DNA from: Mesorhizobium ciceri biovar biserrulae WSM1271
GTDB lineage: Bacteria > Pseudomonadota > Alphaproteobacteria > Rhizobiales > Rhizobiaceae
Direction: 5' to 3'
NCBI RefSeq assembly: GCF_000185905.1
Contig: NC_014923.1
Coordinates: forward strand, 3,433,501-3,497,500
DNA: 64,000 nucleotides
Shown here piece by piece: positions 25,017 through 33,173 of this stretch. Position 1 is the first letter of the stretch; every line of letters starts with the position of its first letter. Below the pieces are notes generated by a model that ran no database searches, was not told the DNA's origin, and saw only the letters and a list, made by a program, of their open reading frames with translations. Made by a program: the position numbers and the translations under genes.

Positions 25017-25493
25017 TCAAATCCAGCGGCGCACGCGTTTGGCGTAGTCGCGGTATTTCTTGCCGAATTTTGCCGCCAGCACCTTTTCCTCGCCTTCGAT
25101 CGCCACCTTCTGCGTGGCATAGGCGGCGATGAACGCCAGCGGCAGGAACCACACGATGCCCGAGACAAAGGCGACGCCGATCAACAGCAGCGTGTTGGCC
25201 AGATACATCGGATTGCGGGTGACGCCGAAGGGACCCGTGGTGACCAGGTGATCGGGTACAGCGTTGGGGTTGAGCGTGGTCTTGGCCCGGATCATGGTGC
25301 GGATCGCGGTGAACCAGAGTGCGGCGACGGCAAACAGCGCCACCCAGCCGGCCGCGAACAGGATATCGCCCAGCAGGTCGCCGATCCAGGGCAGGGGATA
25401 GAGCAGGCCCAGTGCGATGCTGATGGCGATGGCGGCGATGTAGATCAGCGGCGGCCACGGTATGAGCCCCGGCTTCGGCTGGTTCTCGGTCAT
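25017..25493 (-). CDS. Isoprenylcysteine carboxylmethyltransferase-family membrane protein
   Basis: A 158-residue protein with four hydrophobic segments. The C-terminal half carries the ICMT/PEMT-like SAM-binding pattern: GPFGVTRNPMYLANTLLLIG and, near the end, EEKVLAAKFGKKYRDYAKRV. In bacteria such proteins methylate unknown small substrates or lipids, so the function is open. The ATG at 25493 overlaps the stop of the upstream DUF1624 gene (ATGA), so the two form a two-gene operon. Confidence 0.85.
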   Translation of the reverse strand: MTENQPKPGLIPWPPLIYIAAIAISIALGLLYPLPWIGDLLGDILFAAGWVALFAVAALWFTAIRTMIRAKTTLNPNAVPDHLVTTGPFGVTRNPMYLANTLLLIGVAFVSGIVWFLPLAFIAAYATQKVAIEGEEKVLAAKFGKKYRDYAKRVRRWI

Positions 25494-26488
25494 TCGGCCC
25501 CTCCCTCCATCAACTTGCTGTCGGTCTTGGCGGTGCACATGCCGGCGAGATCGGACAAATGCGCTTTCCACTCCGCAGTCTGATCGTTGTTGTAGAGCCT
25601 ATCAAGCGTGGACTCGCCCTCGAGCGTATCGAGCATGCAGACACAGTAGCTCGTACAGAACTCGGTGTCGCGCGACTGCTCGCAGGACAGCTGACAGGTT
25701 TTGAGGAAATTCACCTGCGGGGTTTCGACCTGCGCCGGCATGATCTGCGAGAACAGCCAGACGCAGCCGATCAGCAGCGGCTGATGGATCAAATAGAAAG
25801 CCAGGCTGTGCCGGCCGATGAAGACCAGCGGGTTGGCCAAGCGACCGGGCGCCAGATTGGCAAGCCTGGCAAGCAGGCCGGCACCTGCGGCGAGTCTCGT
25901 CACCGCGATGCCCGCAAGCACGGCGCCGAACCACGGAAACAGCGGAACGTAGTCGTTGGAGCGCGGATTGTTCGCCGACAGGCCGACCCACCACAGCCAT
26001 GGGTGATCGAAGGCCTCGGAGCGCAGATAGACGGGGGCGGCGATAACGAGCGCGGCGACGACAAGCGTCAGCAGCGCCGGCAGGCGCAGGAAGGCGAGAC
26101 CGAGCAGGCTGGCCAGCGCGATCTCGTGCAAGATGCCGAAGAAGATGAAGCCGTCCGGAGTGGCTATGCGGGTGACGACCGAAATCGCGATCGCGGCTCC
26201 GGCGACCATGGCGAACCGCTTCCAGAAGCCGTTCCAGCGGATTTGTCGGCCGTGGGCGAGATACAGGCTGACGCCGACCAGGAACAGGAAGGTCGAGGCG
26301 ATGCAGCGCGCGTAGATCTTCCACCAGCCGAAGGCGGTCAGGCCGGGATCGGTGTAGCCGAAGAACTCCAGATCCCAGGTGAAATGGTAGCTTGCCATGG
26401 CGATCAGCGCGATGCCGCGCACGATGTCGATGGCGACGATGCGCTTTGGTCGATCCTGAACGGGTGCGGTCGGCGTTTGGATGCTCAT
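25490..26488 (-). CDS. DUF1624 / heparan-alpha-glucosaminide N-acetyltransferase-like membrane protein with Cys-rich tail
   Basis: A 332-residue protein. Residues about 15-270 contain eight or so hydrophobic helices with the DUF1624 opening RIVAIDIVRGIALIAMASYH and a conserved GRHSLAFYLIHQP near residue 235. Membrane acyltransfer across the bilayer is likely from the family. After the last helix comes a roughly 60-residue tail with six cysteines within about 30 residues (TCQLSCEQ, EFCTSYCVCML), unusual for the family and possibly disulfide-bonded on the periplasmic side. It is co-transcribed with the ICMT-like gene. Confidence 0.8.
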   Translation of the reverse strand: MSIQTPTAPVQDRPKRIVAIDIVRGIALIAMASYHFTWDLEFFGYTDPGLTAFGWWKIYARCIASTFLFLVGVSLYLAHGRQIRWNGFWKRFAMVAGAAIAISVVTRIATPDGFIFFGILHEIALASLLGLAFLRLPALLTLVVAALVIAAPVYLRSEAFDHPWLWWVGLSANNPRSNDYVPLFPWFGAVLAGIAVTRLAAGAGLLARLANLAPGRLANPLVFIGRHSLAFYLIHQPLLIGCVWLFSQIMPAQVETPQVNFLKTCQLSCEQSRDTEFCTSYCVCMLDTLEGESTLDRLYNNDQTAEWKAHLSDLAGMCTAKTDSKLMEGGAE

Positions 26489-26711
26489 GGTCTCGCATTC
26501 TGATTCAGCCCCGCTGGAGGACTATCACGGTTGCCCGGGACAAAAGAAGACCGGCAACCCTGCCGATAGCGCCGGATCAGCCGCGGCATTGGGCCAGTGC
26601 CGGAAAGCCTTTGGCCGGCTTCGCTTTTGCCGGATGCACGTCGGTTTCCTCTTATTGGCGCTGAGGTCGCCACGGCAGATTTGACCCGGTGAATCTGCTT
26701 CGGGGAAAGCA

Positions 26712-27911
26712 ATGTCCACCCATGTGCGCCATCCGATCTGGCTACCGGCCCTCAAGGCCGCGGACGCGCGCACCTTCGCTTCGCTCTATGCGGTCGAATC
26801 CTTCGCCCGCGCCACGGTGTCGAGCGTCATCCCGATCCAGGCTTACGAGATCCTGCACAACGAGCAGATCGTCTCGATCCTCTACACCGTCGTGGCGATG
26901 CTCGGCCTGTCGGTGACATTGTTCATGCCGATGCTGATCCGCCGTTTCGCCCGGCGCTGGGTCTACACGGCGGGCGCCTGCCTGCTGGCCATCGGCTCGC
27001 TGTTCTTCGTCACCGACACGCTTGCCGGGCAACTGGCCGGCATGCTGTGCCGGGTGATGGGCGCCAGCGCGCTGTCGATCACGCTCAACCTCTACATCAT
27101 GGACCACATCCGCAAGACCGACTTCATGCAGGCCGAATCGCTGCGCATGGCGTGGTCGATGCTGGCCTGGACCGGTGGGCCGACGCTCGGCATCTTCCTC
27201 TACACGCGCTTCGGCGTCTATGCCGCGCATGGCGCGGTGGCCGTGTTCGCGTTAGCCCTGCTGGCATTGTTCTGGACCTACCGGCTCGGCGACAACCCGT
27301 CGATCCGTCCCGGCAAGACGCGACCAGCCAATCCGCTCGCCAATATCGGCCGCTTCATCGCCCAGCCCCGGCTGCGGCTGGCCTGGCTGATCGCGTTTGG
27401 GCGCTCCTGTTTCTGGACGACGTTCTTCGTCTATGGGCCGCTGTTCATGGTCATTACGGGTGAGGGCAAGCTGGCCGGCGGCCTGCTGGTTTCGGCCGGC
27501 AACGCGCTTTTGTTCATGGCGATTTTCTGGGGCAAGGCGGGAAAGCGCTTTGGCGGCCGCAGGACCATGACATTTGCCTATTTCGCCATGTCGGTCGCGC
27601 TTCTGGCGGCGGGCTTCGTCGGCGAAACCGTTCCGCTGCTGACCGGCGCCTTCCTGCTCTGCGGCGCCTTCTTCACCATTGCACTCGACGCGCTCGGCTC
27701 GACCGCCTTCATGCGCTCGGTGCGCTCCTATGAAAGATCGCAGATGGCGGCGGTCTATCGCACCTATCTCGACTTTTCCGAGCTGACGCCGCCGCTGGTC
27801 TATTCGGTGGTGCTGGCCTTCTTCGGCCTGGGCTCGGTGTTCGTCACGCTCGGCCTGCTGGCGGCGGTCTGCGGCTTCGTGACGTGGCGCTATCTGCCGA
27901 AATCGCTTTGA
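26712..27911 (+). CDS. Major facilitator superfamily transporter
   Basis: A 399-residue protein with about 12 hydrophobic segments arranged in two halves around a central loop (about residues 195-215). A conserved basic/acidic loop after helix 2 (LIRRFARRWVYTAG) fits the MFS A-motif position. The substrate cannot be told. The ATG at 26712 follows CGGGGAAAG. It is transcribed away from the DUF1624 gene; the 223-bp gap between them shows no clear operator. Confidence 0.8.
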   Translation: MSTHVRHPIWLPALKAADARTFASLYAVESFARATVSSVIPIQAYEILHNEQIVSILYTVVAMLGLSVTLFMPMLIRRFARRWVYTAGACLLAIGSLFFVTDTLAGQLAGMLCRVMGASALSITLNLYIMDHIRKTDFMQAESLRMAWSMLAWTGGPTLGIFLYTRFGVYAAHGAVAVFALALLALFWTYRLGDNPSIRPGKTRPANPLANIGRFIAQPRLRLAWLIAFGRSCFWTTFFVYGPLFMVITGEGKLAGGLLVSAGNALLFMAIFWGKAGKRFGGRRTMTFAYFAMSVALLAAGFVGETVPLLTGAFLLCGAFFTIALDALGSTAFMRSVRSYERSQMAAVYRTYLDFSELTPPLVYSVVLAFFGLGSVFVTLGLLAAVCGFVTWRYLPKSL

Positions 27912-27987
27912 CCTTCATGGCGCATTCGCAACGGTCGCCGGCGGAATTTGGTTTGCCGGACGCGAGGATTCTGCCTATAGTCGCCGG

Positions 27988-28162
27988 TGTCGCCGGTTCC
28001 ATTTTGGAGCCAAGAGGGAATGCGGTAAGGGCGGATTTCGCCCAATGCCGTGGCTGCCCCCGCAACTGTGTGCGGTAGTCCTCTCCATATGCCACTGAAG
28101 ATTTTTCTTCGGGAAGGTGGGGAAGGACGCTGATCCGTGAGCCAGGAGACCTGCCGGCGACA
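27988..28162 (+). promoter_or_regulatory. Cobalamin (adenosylcobalamin) riboswitch
   Basis: The closing helix P1 is a perfect 9-bp pair TGTCGCCGG (27988-27996) with CCGGCGACA (28154-28162). Between them lie the conserved elements AGAGGGAA, GGTAAGGGCGG, GCCACTGAAG with a GGGAAGG stretch, and the B12 box GAGCCAGGAGACCTGCC (28139-28155). Downstream, GCCCTC-GGGTG-GAGGGC (28179-28195) is a candidate expression-platform hairpin just before the cbtB ribosome site. High coenzyme B12 should repress the cobalt-transport/cob operon. Confidence 0.95.
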
Positions 28163-28208
28163 GGAAACTGACTTCGATGCCCTCGGGTGGAGGGCGAAAG
28201 GACAAGAC

Positions 28209-28388
28209 ATGACTACCGCTTCCGTCTCCCTCGGCGCTTCCGTCTCCTCGCAGTCGCGCTTCATGCAGCTTGCGCTCGCCGCGCTGCTCGGCATTTTCGT
28301 GATGGGCTTTGTCGGCTTCTCGCATATCGATGCGGTCCACAATGCGGCTCACGACTATCGCCATTCGATGGCGTTTCCCTGCCACTGA
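28209..28388 (+). CDS. cbtB: Cobalt transporter subunit CbtB
   Basis: A 59-residue protein with one membrane helix (about residues 20-40) and the family C-terminus HNAAHDYRHSMAFPCH, whose histidines and cysteine probably bind Co2+. It is the first gene under the cobalamin riboswitch and partners CbtA. Its 59 codons are below many gene callers' limits. The ribosome site AAAGGA precedes the ATG. Confidence 0.93.
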   Translation: MTTASVSLGASVSSQSRFMQLALAALLGIFVMGFVGFSHIDAVHNAAHDYRHSMAFPCH

Positions 28389-28403
28389 CGAGGGGCTGAC
28401 ATC

Positions 28404-29174
28404 ATGAACCTGTTTCGCAACGTCGTGTTCATCGCGGCGATCGCAGGGCTCGTGGCCGGCGTCGTTCTCGCCTGCATGCAGGCCTATGCGACCGTGCCGC
28501 TGATCCTGAAGGCGGAAGTCTACGAACAGGCGGGCGGCGGGCATCACCATGACCATGCCGCTCCGGCAGCAACGGATAGCAATGCCATGAGCACAGCCGC
28601 TCCGGCCCCTGCCGAAGCGACTGCTGCGGCGGAAGACGAGGGCTGGGCGCCGGCAGACGGTTTCGAGCGTTTCGCCTTCAGCGTGCTTGCCAACATCGTC
28701 ACCGGCATCGGCTTCGGGTTGATCCTGGTCGCGGTTTCCGAATTCGCCGGCGGTATCGGTGGTTGGCGCCAGGGCGTGTTCTGGGGCTTGGCCGGCTTTG
28801 CCGTGTTCACGCTGGCGCCGGGTCTCGGCCTGCCGCCGGAACTGCCGGCCATGCCGGCCGCCGATCTCACCCAGCGCCAGATCTGGTGGTGGGCAACGGT
28901 GGCGGCAACCGCTGCCGGTCTCGGCCTGATCGCGTTCCGCAAGTCGCTGCCGCTGGCGATCCTTGCCGTCCTTTTGATCGTCGCACCGCATGTTGTCGGG
29001 GCACCGCAGCCCGACAGTTACGAGACGGCGATTCCGGAAGGGCTGCATCACCAGTTCGTGGTGGCGGTGACCGTGACCAATCTGGTGTTCTGGCTGGTGC
29101 TCGGAGCGGTAGTCGGTGTGGTGCGCGGTCGTTTCACCGGCACCGCGACCAGCCTGCGCGACAGCTTTGCCTGA
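28404..29174 (+). CDS. cbtA: Cobalt transporter subunit CbtA
   Basis: A 256-residue membrane protein with six or so hydrophobic helices. A His-rich periplasmic or cytoplasmic loop (GGGHHHDHAAPAATDSNAMS, residues about 43-62) likely collects Co2+. It is encoded 15 bp after cbtB and controlled by the same B12 riboswitch. Its 3' end overlaps the likely start of cobP. Confidence 0.93.
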   Translation: MNLFRNVVFIAAIAGLVAGVVLACMQAYATVPLILKAEVYEQAGGGHHHDHAAPAATDSNAMSTAAPAPAEATAAAEDEGWAPADGFERFAFSVLANIVTGIGFGLILVAVSEFAGGIGGWRQGVFWGLAGFAVFTLAPGLGLPPELPAMPAADLTQRQIWWWATVAATAAGLGLIAFRKSLPLAILAVLLIVAPHVVGAPQPDSYETAIPEGLHHQFVVAVTVTNLVFWLVLGAVVGVVRGRFTGTATSLRDSFA

Positions 29175-29682
29175 TCGCAAGACACTGACCTTCCTCATCG
29201 GCGGTGCGCGCTCCGGCAAGAGCGCGCACGCCGAAATTTTGGCGACCGCCTTGCCGCCGCCCTGGACCTATGTCGCCACGGCGCAAGCCTATGATGACGA
29301 GATGCGTGAGCGCATCGCGTTGCACCGGTCGCGGCGCGGCGACGGCTGGACGACCATCGACGCACCGCTCGATCTCGCCGGCGCGCTTGCCGCCTTGCCG
29401 GGCGATCGGCCGGTGCTTGTCGACTGCCTGACGCTGTGGCTGACCAACCATATGCTGGCCGAACACGATCTGGACCTTGAATGCCGGCGATTGGCGGAGG
29501 TGTTGTCGCGGCCGCGCGGACCCTGGTTCGTGGTGTCCAATGAAGTCGGCCAAGGCATCGTGCCGGACAATGCACTGGCGCGCCGCTTTCGCGATGCCGC
29601 CGGCCGGCTCAACCAGCAGGTCGCGGCGATTGCCGATACGGTGCTGCTGATGGTGGCGGGGCTGCCGCTCAAGGTGAAATGA
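29167..29682 (+). CDS. cobP: Adenosylcobinamide kinase / adenosylcobinamide-phosphate guanylyltransferase
   Basis: A bifunctional enzyme (CobP/CobU) that phosphorylates adenosylcobinamide and then transfers GMP in nucleotide-loop assembly. The Walker A loop GGARSGKS is at residues 12-19, and the family motif SNEVGQGIVPDNALARRFRD is near residue 120. The start is uncertain. TTG 29167, overlapping the cbtA stop, gives 171 residues, the usual size; a GTG at 29116 would add 17 residues inside cbtA. Confidence 0.9.
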   Translation: MPDRKTLTFLIGGARSGKSAHAEILATALPPPWTYVATAQAYDDEMRERIALHRSRRGDGWTTIDAPLDLAGALAALPGDRPVLVDCLTLWLTNHMLAEHDLDLECRRLAEVLSRPRGPWFVVSNEVGQGIVPDNALARRFRDAAGRLNQQVAAIADTVLLMVAGLPLKVK

Positions 29683-29683
29683 T

Positions 29684-30298
29684 ATGACCGATATCGACAA
29701 TAAGGATGAAGAGCGCCACCGCGCCAAGATGGCCAAGCGCAAGGCGGTGCAGGATGCCGAGGTGGCGAGCAAGACGGTCGAGAAGGGATTGCTCATCGTC
29801 AACACCGGCCCGGGCAAAGGCAAGACCACGGCCGCCTTCGGGCTGGCGCTGCGGATGCTCGGCTACGGCAAGCGCGTCGGTGTCGTCCAGTTCATCAAGG
29901 GCAAGTGGCACACCGGCGAGAAGGACGCCTTCGCCGCCTTCGGCGACCGTGTCGTGTGGCACGCGATGGGCGAGGGGTTCACCTGGGAAACCCAGGATCT
30001 GAAGCGCGACATCGCTGCCGCCGAAGCCGCCTGGGCCAAGGTGCTCGAACTGATGGCCGATCCGTCGATCAGCCTGCTGGTGCTCGACGAATTGAACATT
30101 GCGCTGCGCTACGACTATCTCGATCTCGACAGAGTGGTTGGCGCGCTAAAAGCGCGGCGCGAGGGCCTGCATGTCGTTGTCACCGGCCGCAACGCCAAGC
30201 CGGCGCTGGTCGAGGCCGCAGACCTCGTCACCGAAATGAGCGTGACCAAGCATCATTTTTCCGCCGGCGTGAAAGCGCAGCAGGGGATCGAGTTCTGA
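29684..30298 (+). CDS. cobO: Cob(I)yrinic acid a,c-diamide adenosyltransferase (CobO/BtuR type)
   Basis: A 204-residue enzyme that adds the adenosyl group to the corrin cobalt using ATP. The P-loop NTGPGKGKTTAAFG is at residues 40-53, followed by VGVVQFIKGKWHTGE and LLVLDELNIALRYDYLDL, all typical of the CobA/CobO class. It starts 1 bp after the cobP stop and ends the rightward transcript from the riboswitch; a palindrome at 30304-30334 follows. Confidence 0.96.
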   Translation: MTDIDNKDEERHRAKMAKRKAVQDAEVASKTVEKGLLIVNTGPGKGKTTAAFGLALRMLGYGKRVGVVQFIKGKWHTGEKDAFAAFGDRVVWHAMGEGFTWETQDLKRDIAAAEAAWAKVLELMADPSISLLVLDELNIALRYDYLDLDRVVGALKARREGLHVVVTGRNAKPALVEAADLVTEMSVTKHHFSAGVKAQQGIEF

Positions 30299-30303
30299 GT
30301 GTT

Positions 30304-30334
30304 CCTCAACCTCCCCAGACGGGGGAGGGTGAGG
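30304..30334. terminator. C-run/G-run hairpin between cobO and cobD
   Basis: CCTCAACCTCCCC and GGGGGAGGGTGAGG form a stem of about 13 bp around AGAC, at the convergent junction of cobO (+) and cobD (-). It probably stops transcription in both directions and resembles the junction palindromes at 24975 and 41251. Confidence 0.65.
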
Positions 30335-31306
30335 TTAGGTCACAACGATGACAACGACCGAAACCAACCCGAACAGAGCGATCAGCAGATAGTCGGCGAC
30401 GCGATAGAGTTTCAGCGCCTGCCTGATGTCGAGGCTGTCGGCTTCACGCCGCCCACCTTCGCCCATGAAGACGTCGTCGACCAGCACGCCGCCATAGAAG
30501 CGCGGGCCGGCGAGCGCCAGGCCGAGCGCACCGGCCATCGCCGCTTCCGGCCAGCCGGCATTGGGCGAGCGGTGTTTTTTCGCGTCGCGCCGCACCGCAT
30601 GCCAGGCTTTTTTCGCATCAGCGCCTTTGACGAAGAACGCCGCCAGCACGATCAGAAGCGCCGTCAGCCGCGACGCCGGCAGGTTGATCCAGTCGTCGAA
30701 GCGCGCCGCCGCCCAGCCGAACGCCTCGTGGCGCGGGGTGCGGTGGCCGATCATCGAATCGGCGGTGTTGGCGGCCTTGTAGGCGGCGCCGCCAGCCAGG
30801 CCGCCGACGCCGGTCCAGAAGGCAGGGGCGACGATGCCGTCGGAAAAGTTCTCGGCCAGGCTCTCGATCGCCGCGCGGCAGACACCGGCCCTGTCGAGCG
30901 TTTCAGGGTCGCGACCGACGATCCGCGAAACGGCAAGGCGGGCCAAAGCAAGGCCGCCGGTGTCGAGGGCGTCAGCCACCGCCTCGACATGCTCATAGAG
31001 GCTCCTCTGCGACAGCAGCGACGTTGCCAGAAGGGCCGTGATGACCAGGCCCATGGGAACGAACCAGAACAGGATCTGTACGCTGAGGCCGATCACCGCC
31101 GACACCAGCACGATGACCAGCAGCGCCTGGACACCGCGCTTGCGACGCAGCGCGTCGGGATCAGTGGCGCGGTTGAGCCTGCGGTCGAGAAAGGATATCA
31201 GCCTGCCGAACCACGTCACCGGATGGCCGATGGCGCGAAACAGCCAGTCGGGGTAACCGAGGGCGAATTCGACGACCAATGACAGGAAAGCGATCAGGAC
31301 TGACAT
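30335..31306 (-). CDS. cobD: Adenosylcobinamide-phosphate synthase (CobD/CbiB)
   Basis: A 323-residue membrane enzyme that attaches the aminopropanol arm to adenosylcobyric acid. It has four to five hydrophobic segments and the family sequences VGYP-like FALGYPDWLFRAIGHPVTWFG, RAAIESLAENFSDGIVAPAFW and ADSMIGHRTPRHEAFGWAAA. The ATG at 31306 overlaps, on the opposite strand, the cobC ATG at 31305. A longer frame back to 31414 would cover cobC and is not needed. Confidence 0.93.
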   Translation of the reverse strand: MSVLIAFLSLVVEFALGYPDWLFRAIGHPVTWFGRLISFLDRRLNRATDPDALRRKRGVQALLVIVLVSAVIGLSVQILFWFVPMGLVITALLATSLLSQRSLYEHVEAVADALDTGGLALARLAVSRIVGRDPETLDRAGVCRAAIESLAENFSDGIVAPAFWTGVGGLAGGAAYKAANTADSMIGHRTPRHEAFGWAAARFDDWINLPASRLTALLIVLAAFFVKGADAKKAWHAVRRDAKKHRSPNAGWPEAAMAGALGLALAGPRFYGGVLVDDVFMGEGGRREADSLDIRQALKLYRVADYLLIALFGLVSVVVIVVT

Positions 31307-32354
31307 GAAGCTTCTTAATGGGGCGGTTGTGGACCATGGTGGAAGTCTTGGCCGCGCGAGGGTGCTTTTCCCCAACGCCCTGCTGCCTTTCGTCGACCTC
31401 TCGACCGGTATCAATCCGCACTCCTACCCGCTTTTCGACCTGCCCGCCACCTCGCTGTCGCGGTTGCCGGAAGCCGCGCGCACACGCGACCTGACAGAGA
31501 TCGCGGCCAGTACTTACGGCGCGCCGTCGCCAGCCAACGTCGTGGCGGCGCCGGGCACACAGATCCTGTTGCCGCGCGTTGCGTCGCTCATTTCGCCCGG
31601 CAAGGCGTTGGTGCTGGGTCCGACCTACGCCGAACATGCCCGCGCTGCCGCGATCGCCGGGCACCAGGTGGCGGAGGTCGATAATTTCGAAGCGTTGGCG
31701 GACGCCGACCTCGTCATCATCGTCAATCCGAACAATCCGGATGGACGTGTCATAGAGCGCGACCGGTTGCTGGCTCTGGCCGCCGGATTGCGCGCCAAGG
31801 GCGGACTGCTGGTCGTCGACGAGGCGTTCATGGATGTCGGCCCGCGTCAGCACAGCCTCGCGGGCGATGTCGGTCGGGGCGGCCTCGTCGTGCTGCGCTC
31901 GTTCGGCAAGTTCTTTGGCCTGGCCGGACTGCGGCTCGGCTTTGCACTTTCCGATACTGCGACGGTCGACCGGCTGGATACGCAGTTCGGACCATGGGCC
32001 GTCGCCGGCCCGGCGCTGGAATATGGCATCCGCGCGCTTGCCGACATCGGGTGGCAGGACGTGATGCGGGCGTCGTTGGCCGGTGAATCGGCGCGTCTCG
32101 ATGCGCTTTTCGGCCGCTTCGGCGTTCCTGTTGCGGGCGGAACCACACTGTATCGTTTCCTCAGTCTGACCAATGCCGCCGATTTGTTTGCAGCGCTCGG
32201 CGAGCGCGGCATCCTGCTTCGCCATTTTGCCGACCGGCCTGACGTTCTGCGCGCCGGCCTGCCGGGCAGTGAGGAGGAATGGCAGCGGCTCGAATCCGCA
32301 CTTGCCGAATGGGCGTCGCGGCGCGAGCATCAATCGAAGGGTTCAAAACAATGA
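31305..32354 (+). CDS. cobC: Threonine-phosphate decarboxylase (CobC)
   Basis: A 349-residue PLP enzyme of the class I aminotransferase fold that makes the (R)-1-amino-2-propanol phosphate used by CobD. The N-terminus VDHGGSLGRARVLFP and FVDLSTGINPHSYP, the substrate motif VNPNNPDGRV and the PLP lysine (Lys202, SFGKFFGLAG) are all present. AGGA at 31295-31298 supports the ATG at 31305. The stop overlaps the next gene (ATGA). Confidence 0.93.
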   Translation: MKLLNGAVVDHGGSLGRARVLFPNALLPFVDLSTGINPHSYPLFDLPATSLSRLPEAARTRDLTEIAASTYGAPSPANVVAAPGTQILLPRVASLISPGKALVLGPTYAEHARAAAIAGHQVAEVDNFEALADADLVIIVNPNNPDGRVIERDRLLALAAGLRAKGGLLVVDEAFMDVGPRQHSLAGDVGRGGLVVLRSFGKFFGLAGLRLGFALSDTATVDRLDTQFGPWAVAGPALEYGIRALADIGWQDVMRASLAGESARLDALFGRFGVPVAGGTTLYRFLSLTNAADLFAALGERGILLRHFADRPDVLRAGLPGSEEEWQRLESALAEWASRREHQSKGSKQ

Positions 32355-32860
32355 TCCATGTCTGCTCGCTGGCAAAGATCGAGGAAACGGTGGCCAGGAC
32401 CGGCGCCGACCGCATGCTTTCGCTGCTCGCCGCCGGAACGGAGGTGGTGCGGCCGGCCTCGATCTCGAGGGAAAACCACCTGCATCTGGTCATGCACGAC
32501 ATCGCGGTGGCGCAGGACGGCATGACCATGCCGGGCGAAGATCATGTCCGCAATCTGCTCGATTTCGCGCGCCGGTGGGACCGGGCAAGGCCGATGCTCG
32601 TGCATTGCTATGCCGGCATCAGCCGCTCGACGGCTTCGGCCTATATCATCGCGGCAGCACTGGCGCCGAAGCGTGACGAGGCCGAATTGGCGCGGACGCT
32701 GCGGGCGCTGTCGCCTTCGGCAACGCCCAATCCGCGACTGATCGCCGTGGCCGATGCGTTGCTTGAGCGCAACGGCCGCATGGTCGAGGCGATCGAATCG
32801 ATCGGGCGCGGCGCGGACGCCTTTGAAGGCACGCCCTTTGCGCTGAGGATCGATGTGTAG
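32351..32860 (+). CDS. Small cysteine-based phosphatase (tyrosine/dual-specificity type)
   Basis: A 169-residue protein with the Cx5R phosphatase loop HCYAGISRS, nucleophile Cys86 and Arg92. A plausible general-acid region (GEDHVRNLLDFARRW) precedes it. It is translationally coupled to cobC by the ATGA overlap at 32351-32354. Annotations of such proteins usually stop at protein tyrosine phosphatase. The tight link to cobC suggests a small-molecule substrate in the cobalamin route, for example alpha-ribazole phosphate or an adenosylcobalamin phosphate, but this is inference. Confidence 0.8.
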   Translation: MIHVCSLAKIEETVARTGADRMLSLLAAGTEVVRPASISRENHLHLVMHDIAVAQDGMTMPGEDHVRNLLDFARRWDRARPMLVHCYAGISRSTASAYIIAAALAPKRDEAELARTLRALSPSATPNPRLIAVADALLERNGRMVEAIESIGRGADAFEGTPFALRIDV

Positions 32861-32912
32861 TTTTGAGCGGAACGATACGACCGTTGTAAGTTAGCTGAAG
32901 CCTCCCCGTCTT

Positions 32913-33094
32913 CGTCATCCTCGGGCGGAGCAGGAGCGAAGCTCCGTCGCGAAGACCCGAGGATCCATGCCGCGACCTTTGTCGAGGAATGCAGCGGAGC
33001 AGACTTCTGCACCGTAGCAGCGCTTCCGAGTCCCGGCATGGATCCTGGGGTCCGCGCCGCGTCGCTTCGCTCCTTGCTTCGCCCCAGGATGACG
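32913..33094. repeat. RIME-type intergenic mosaic element, 182 bp
   Basis: The two ends are inverted copies: CGTCATCCTCGGGCGGAGC at 32913 against CCCAGGATGACG ending 33094, continuing inward as GGAGCGAAGC against GCTTCGCTCC. Two GATCC-containing blocks (GGATCCATGCC and GGCATGGATCC) form an inner inverted repeat. This matches the style of rhizobial intergenic mosaic elements. It fills most of the 313-bp convergent gap 32861-33173, which has no gene. Confidence 0.7.
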
Positions 33095-33173
33095 AGGGCA
33101 GAAAGGCTTCCGCTAAATTGGGAGCCGGCGATCTGCCATCGGACGGTCAGAACATCTGTGCCTCGCAGTTAGG

